Assembly: GCF_000090795.2 (NCBI RefSeq)
Contig: NW_003546520.1
Coordinates: 110,330-132,793 of the forward strand
Reading direction: 5' to 3'
DNA from: Amphimedon queenslandica
Lineage: Eukaryota > Porifera > Demospongiae > Haplosclerida > Niphatidae
Length of the DNA stretch: 22,464 nt
Position 1 is the stretch's first letter. Every line of letters starts with the position of its first letter. The notes under the pieces are model-generated. The model made no database searches. It was not told the origin of the DNA and was given only the letters and a program-made list of their open reading frames with translations. Shown here in pieces: positions 19,770-22,464 of the stretch. The translations under genes were made by a program, and so were the position numbers.

Positions 19770-20008
19770 TGTGACCATAATTGACAAAAGGTACTTTATG
19801 GCGGATAGGAAAATTGGTCTTTATAGCCTCAAAATTCCAACTTCATGAGCTCCTATCATCATTAAATTACCTCAGAGGATGCTTAAAGTTACTGTGTAAC
19901 TTTTAGAAATAATAGTTGTCTGACAGAGCACCCACAGGTTGATACTTTTTATTACATTGATGAATTTTAAAATCCACCTTAAGGTACTTCTTGTCAATTA
20001 TGGTCACA
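19770..20008 (+). mobile_element. MITE copy 2 (239 bp)
   Basis: Inverted ends TGTGACCATAATTGACAAAA (left) and its near-complement ending GGTCACA at 20008. It has the same orientation and interior as copy 1 at 11204-11437, with scattered differences. It lies in an intron, 32 bp before the acceptor of integrase-core exon 4. AAA/AAT flanks do not give a convincing duplication. Confidence 0.85.
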
Positions 20009-20420
20009 AATTGCAACTAACTATAATTATATCACACTAGAATCATCCAGTGGAAAGAATAAGGGTAGAAATCAACAACAGAGTCAATTCAAAAATTAAA
20101 AAAAGCTTTTGGAGAACCAGTTTATTAATACAGAGAAATTTTAAAAAAAATTGTTGTTACCCCAATGAAAAGAACAGCTGTCATCTATTGGCTTGTTTTG
20201 AGGAAGACAGTCAGTGCAAAAGTAAACAAAAGAAACCTAGAGCCACTTCTCACGATCCAATGCTATGAACTTTTTTGCATTGCTTATCAAGCAATCAATT
20301 ACAATGATGCTGTAAGTCTAATAGATCATGCCTTGAGTGAAGCAGATGTACAGTCAAACCTCCCAAAGTAGACAGTCCAAGAAGCAGACACTCTCTAAAA
20401 CAAGCAAACCAGCAGTCACA

Positions 20421-20857
20421 GTGGAAAATAGTGCACCTCAGTCTACATGACAGCATGGGTCTATTGAAAATGCTGTGACATGCAGTGATGCTGCATGGTT
20501 GGCACGTGGTTACCATAGTCTCAATGCTACATGTACTCTACAATGCTATCAAACTGGTGGGCTTTTGTACTATTATAAGCATTTTACTCAAAAATGTAAC
20601 AATGATGCAACAATGATGTAACAGGAAAAGAATTGTTTCAAGGTACATCGAAATCTGAAGAGGGATTTGGAGCTCAGTGGGGTTTTTTAAAAATTGTACG
20701 TGATAAAATGAACATTAGCATTCTTGTGCAGGATGATGATAAATCTTCAAAAGCATTGCTTTCAAATTTTCCTCATTGTAGAATAATTTTGCTTTGTGGT
20801 CATAATGCACAAAATCATGAGAAACAATTAAAAAGGCTTGCGAAGGAAAATATTTAA
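20421..20857 (+). pseudogene. Mutator-like transposase core fragment
   Basis: The frame reads VENSAPQST, a TGA near 20448, then SDAAWLARGYHSLNATCTL and GGLLYYYKHFTQKC. After a frame change near 20620 it continues LFQGTSKSEEGFGAQWGFLK, LVQDDDKSSKALLSNFPH, and CGHNAQNHEKQLKRLAKEN to a TAA. The order (DAxW-x-RGYHS, then GTSK-x-x-EG, then an acidic DDDKSS, then a C-x-H motif) is what I know from Mutator-like transposase domains in invertebrates, where the acidic residues and CxH lie in the catalytic core. Upstream frames at 20160-20371 may hold more of its N-terminus, but are too scrambled to annotate. It abuts the integrase-core exon 4 on the left and a Tigger-like end on the right, so it is bounded by unrelated elements. 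Confidence 0.65.
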
Positions 20858-20993
20858 AAAAATCAAATAAAAAAGTACAGTACATCCTCTATTATCCGTG
20901 CCTTGCATATCCACCTAACTCTTGTTTATCCAAACACGTCTGTCTTTAATGCGCATGCTCAGATAAGTTAATTAATTTAATAACTAGTTTAGC

Positions 20994-21918
20994 ATGGCTA
21001 CTGATGGACTAGCTAGGAACTTGCTTAAGAGGAAAAAGGTTGTTTTAACCATTGAAGAGAAGCTTCAGATACTGGGAGAGTTAAAGAAAGGAGTATTGTA
21101 TATATTTATCTCAGAATAGGATGGGATTGGTCGATCTACCATGGCAGACATAAAGAAAAATGAGTCAAAGCTGCGTGAGTACAAGAAATGAAAGACTACG
21201 TTTGGATTTAAAAAAGTACAGGCCAAGGTAATGAAATCAGGTAACGATGAGCTCGTAGATGCTGCTCTTTACATTTGGTTTCATGAGCAACGAGAAAAGA
21301 ACTTACCTGTAAATGGTGCTTTCCTAAAGGATAAGTCCATGTTGTTGTTTGCTCAATTATATCCAGACTCGCCTAAGGGATTCATGGTAGCACTGGCTAT
21401 CAGTGGAGGTTCTGCAAGTGATTTGGCATTAAATATATCTCAGTTGCAGCAAAGCAAGTGTCTGCAGACTTAATATCTGCTTGTGTTTTCCAGTTTCAGT
21501 TTGCCTCACAAATTCAAGACTATACTCATGATCAAGTTTTTAACTGTGACAAAACCAGATTTCAGTTCCGTTTACTTCCAAAAAAGACCTTAGCTAGTGT
21601 TTTTGAAAGGCATGCTGATGGAAGGAAAAAGTCTAAACACCGTATAACACTAAATGCTTGTGCAAATCTCACTGGCAGCATAAAATTGCCACAGTTATTC
21701 ATTGGAAAAGCAACTCGCCCCATATGTTTTAAAGAAACTAACCTTGCTAATATCCTTGTCATTTATCACAACCAAAAAATGCAAGGGTAAATTCTCGCAA
21801 CATCACTTCATCGCTTCATGATTACTTCGTTCCTTATATCAGTCTACTCGAAGGCGCTACACAATTGTGAAAGGGTCCTCCTATGGCTTCACTTCCTGAT
21901 ACATCACTGATAAAATGA
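20994..21918 (+). pseudogene. Tigger/pogo transposase (CENP-B-like), broken
   Basis: From ATG 20994: an N-terminal HTH (KRKKVVLTIEEKLQILGELK, then GIGRSTMADIKKNESKLRE), then a second CENP-B-type HTH region (ALYIWFHEQREKNLPVNGAF and LYPDSPKGF). A frame change near 21445 leads to the DDE core: HDQVFNCDKTRF (first Asp), LLPKKTLAS, KHRITLNACANLTGSIKLPQ, then HDYFVPYISLLEG near 21810. Stops in frame: TAG 21117, TGA near 21189, TAA 21787 and TGA near 21867. In related proteins the first Asp motif is usually D-E-T-G; here it is D-K-T-R. The region with the second and third acidic residues cannot be found, so the core is incomplete. An NRF1-like TGCGCATGCTCA (20950-20961) lies 33 bp upstream of the ATG. 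Confidence 0.82.
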
Positions 21919-22464
21919 TAGTCATTGCCAATGGCTTATGAATATAATTAAAATCATTCAAAATTTGAACCACGTGTAGCTGATAAGCTGATAGTTAGGC
22001 AATTTCTGAAAAACATAGCAACTTTGAGGGAAATTTACCTGAATAAAATAAGAACCAGCAACTGAGGAGTCTCACAATGTATTAAGCAAAGGTAAGTACA
22101 GTACCAGACCCTTTGGCAAAAGCCCAGCACCCCTGTGAATGATTTGCACAAAAATCAAAGTTGCTTTGTGGCTAAAAAGTGAAGATGGTGGCTGTGCTAG
22201 TAGATGTGTATCTCCTAAACAGAAGCACAGATGAAGCTCATTCTTGATATTAGCAAGGAGGAGAGTTGGTTCTATCAGTATATGGTAAAATAAAGAGAAC
22301 AGCTTGTATATCAAGGATTTTAGGTCGCCTAATTGTGGCCAAGTTTACGGCACTTTTTCTACAGCTATATCTGCCCCATTGAGATTGAAACTAGCAGGAC
22401 ATGTAGACTACACCTTCCTAAGTCTATGGAAAGACTTTAGAGGTTCCAGGTAGTCTGTGAATGA
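21919..22464. other. Window end without a supportable gene
   Basis: No transposase similarity remains after about 21918. The minus-strand frame at 22072-22314 has no recognisable motif. I see nothing further. Confidence 0.5.

Larger units (their letters stand above)
18755..20112 (+). pseudogene. Exons 2-4 of the plus-strand integrase-core (rve-like DDE) gene
   Basis: Exon 2 (18755-19080) encodes GPLYGRKTMTEFLRS, NPVYHRDR, and ADYFGHKVHIDLNEKLVMYG, with the first acidic Asp at 18950-18952. It has one nonsense codon (TAG, 18914) at a site where Tyr is expected. Exon 3 (19134-19275, after GCAATAG) encodes IQVDHEKEWPLILFIQKKLA, with the second Asp at 19171-19173. Exon 4 starts at 20041 after CACACTAG with NHPVERIRVEINNRVN; the Glu at 20053-20055 is 39 residues after the second Asp, fitting a D,D-35-E-like core. 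Splice phases agree for exons 2 to 3 and 3 to 4. The frame loses similarity after about 20112 and the C-terminal part is missing. MITE copy 2 lies in the third intron. Likely activity of the family: DNA strand transfer as in integrases; the element it belongs to is unknown to me. Confidence 0.75.
20878..22464 (+). mobile_element. pogo/Tigger-type Tc1-mariner element, 5' part
   Basis: The left end CAGTACATCCTCTATTATCCG-like sequence starts at 20878 after TA (20876-20877), the insertion dinucleotide of Tc1/mariner elements, and resembles the Tigger terminus. It is followed by a CENP-B/pogo-type transposase pseudogene. I find no inverted copy of the end before 22464, so the right end is deleted or lies outside the window; the stated end is the window edge. 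Confidence 0.6.

Noticed and set aside
21562-21762. Minus-strand frame opposite the Tigger DDE core
   Set aside because: Antisense shadow of the recognised pogo-type transposase.
1-22464. CRISPR array, tRNA, rRNA or bacterial operon features
   Set aside because: No regular spacer-repeat pattern, cloverleaf or Shine-Dalgarno layout was seen; introns and gene families are eukaryotic.

Overview
The window looks like nuclear DNA of an early-branching animal, most plausibly a sponge or a similar invertebrate. This is inference. The DNA is visibly AT-rich and its genes have GT-AG introns. Several of these introns are extremely short (39, 42, 45, 53, 54, 56, 57 and 60 bp). The gene families present (SWIM/YqaJ nuclease, THAP-DDE transposase, integrase-core protein, TTF/hAT transposase, Mutator-like and pogo/Tigger transposases) occur in many copies in such genomes. 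I see no intact housekeeping gene, tRNA, rRNA or CRISPR array. Almost everything recognisable is a decayed selfish-element gene, and several elements are nested in one another.

Layout. 1-2.8 kb: AT-rich DNA with a trinucleotide microsatellite and two unexplained minus-strand open frames. 2.82-8.01 kb: a two-gene DNA transposon with matching terminal inverted repeats. It carries a plus-strand SAP-SWIM-YqaJ gene and, convergent to it, a minus-strand THAP-domain DDE transposase, the pairing I associate with the ISL2EU superfamily. Inside it are a 747-bp inverted-repeat element that split the nuclease exon (7-bp target duplication), a perfect GC-rich hairpin, a promoter-like motif cluster and a 108-bp palindrome. 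8.15-11.94 kb: a minus-strand gene of many exons (C2H2 finger at the N-terminus, otherwise no function known to me), with a 13-nt microexon and a 234-bp MITE inserted in one exon. 12.07-12.5 kb: a small unknown plus-strand frame. 13.0-13.5 kb: the C-terminal part of an integrase-core gene, minus strand.

14.4-20.1 kb: a second integrase-core gene on the plus strand in four recognisable exons. Its D, D and E acidic residues can be traced on three of them. Its first intron holds a complete hAT element (15500-18338, 8-bp duplication GGTATCTG), and its last intron holds a second copy of the MITE. 20.4-20.86 kb: a Mutator-like transposase core fragment. 20.88 kb onward: the 5' part of a pogo/Tigger element.

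The two ISL2EU-like genes would have acted as one mobile unit, with the transposase cutting and joining DNA and the nuclease as accessory. Both are now broken by stops and frameshifts. The integrase-core and C2H2-type multi-exon genes are the least understood parts of the window.
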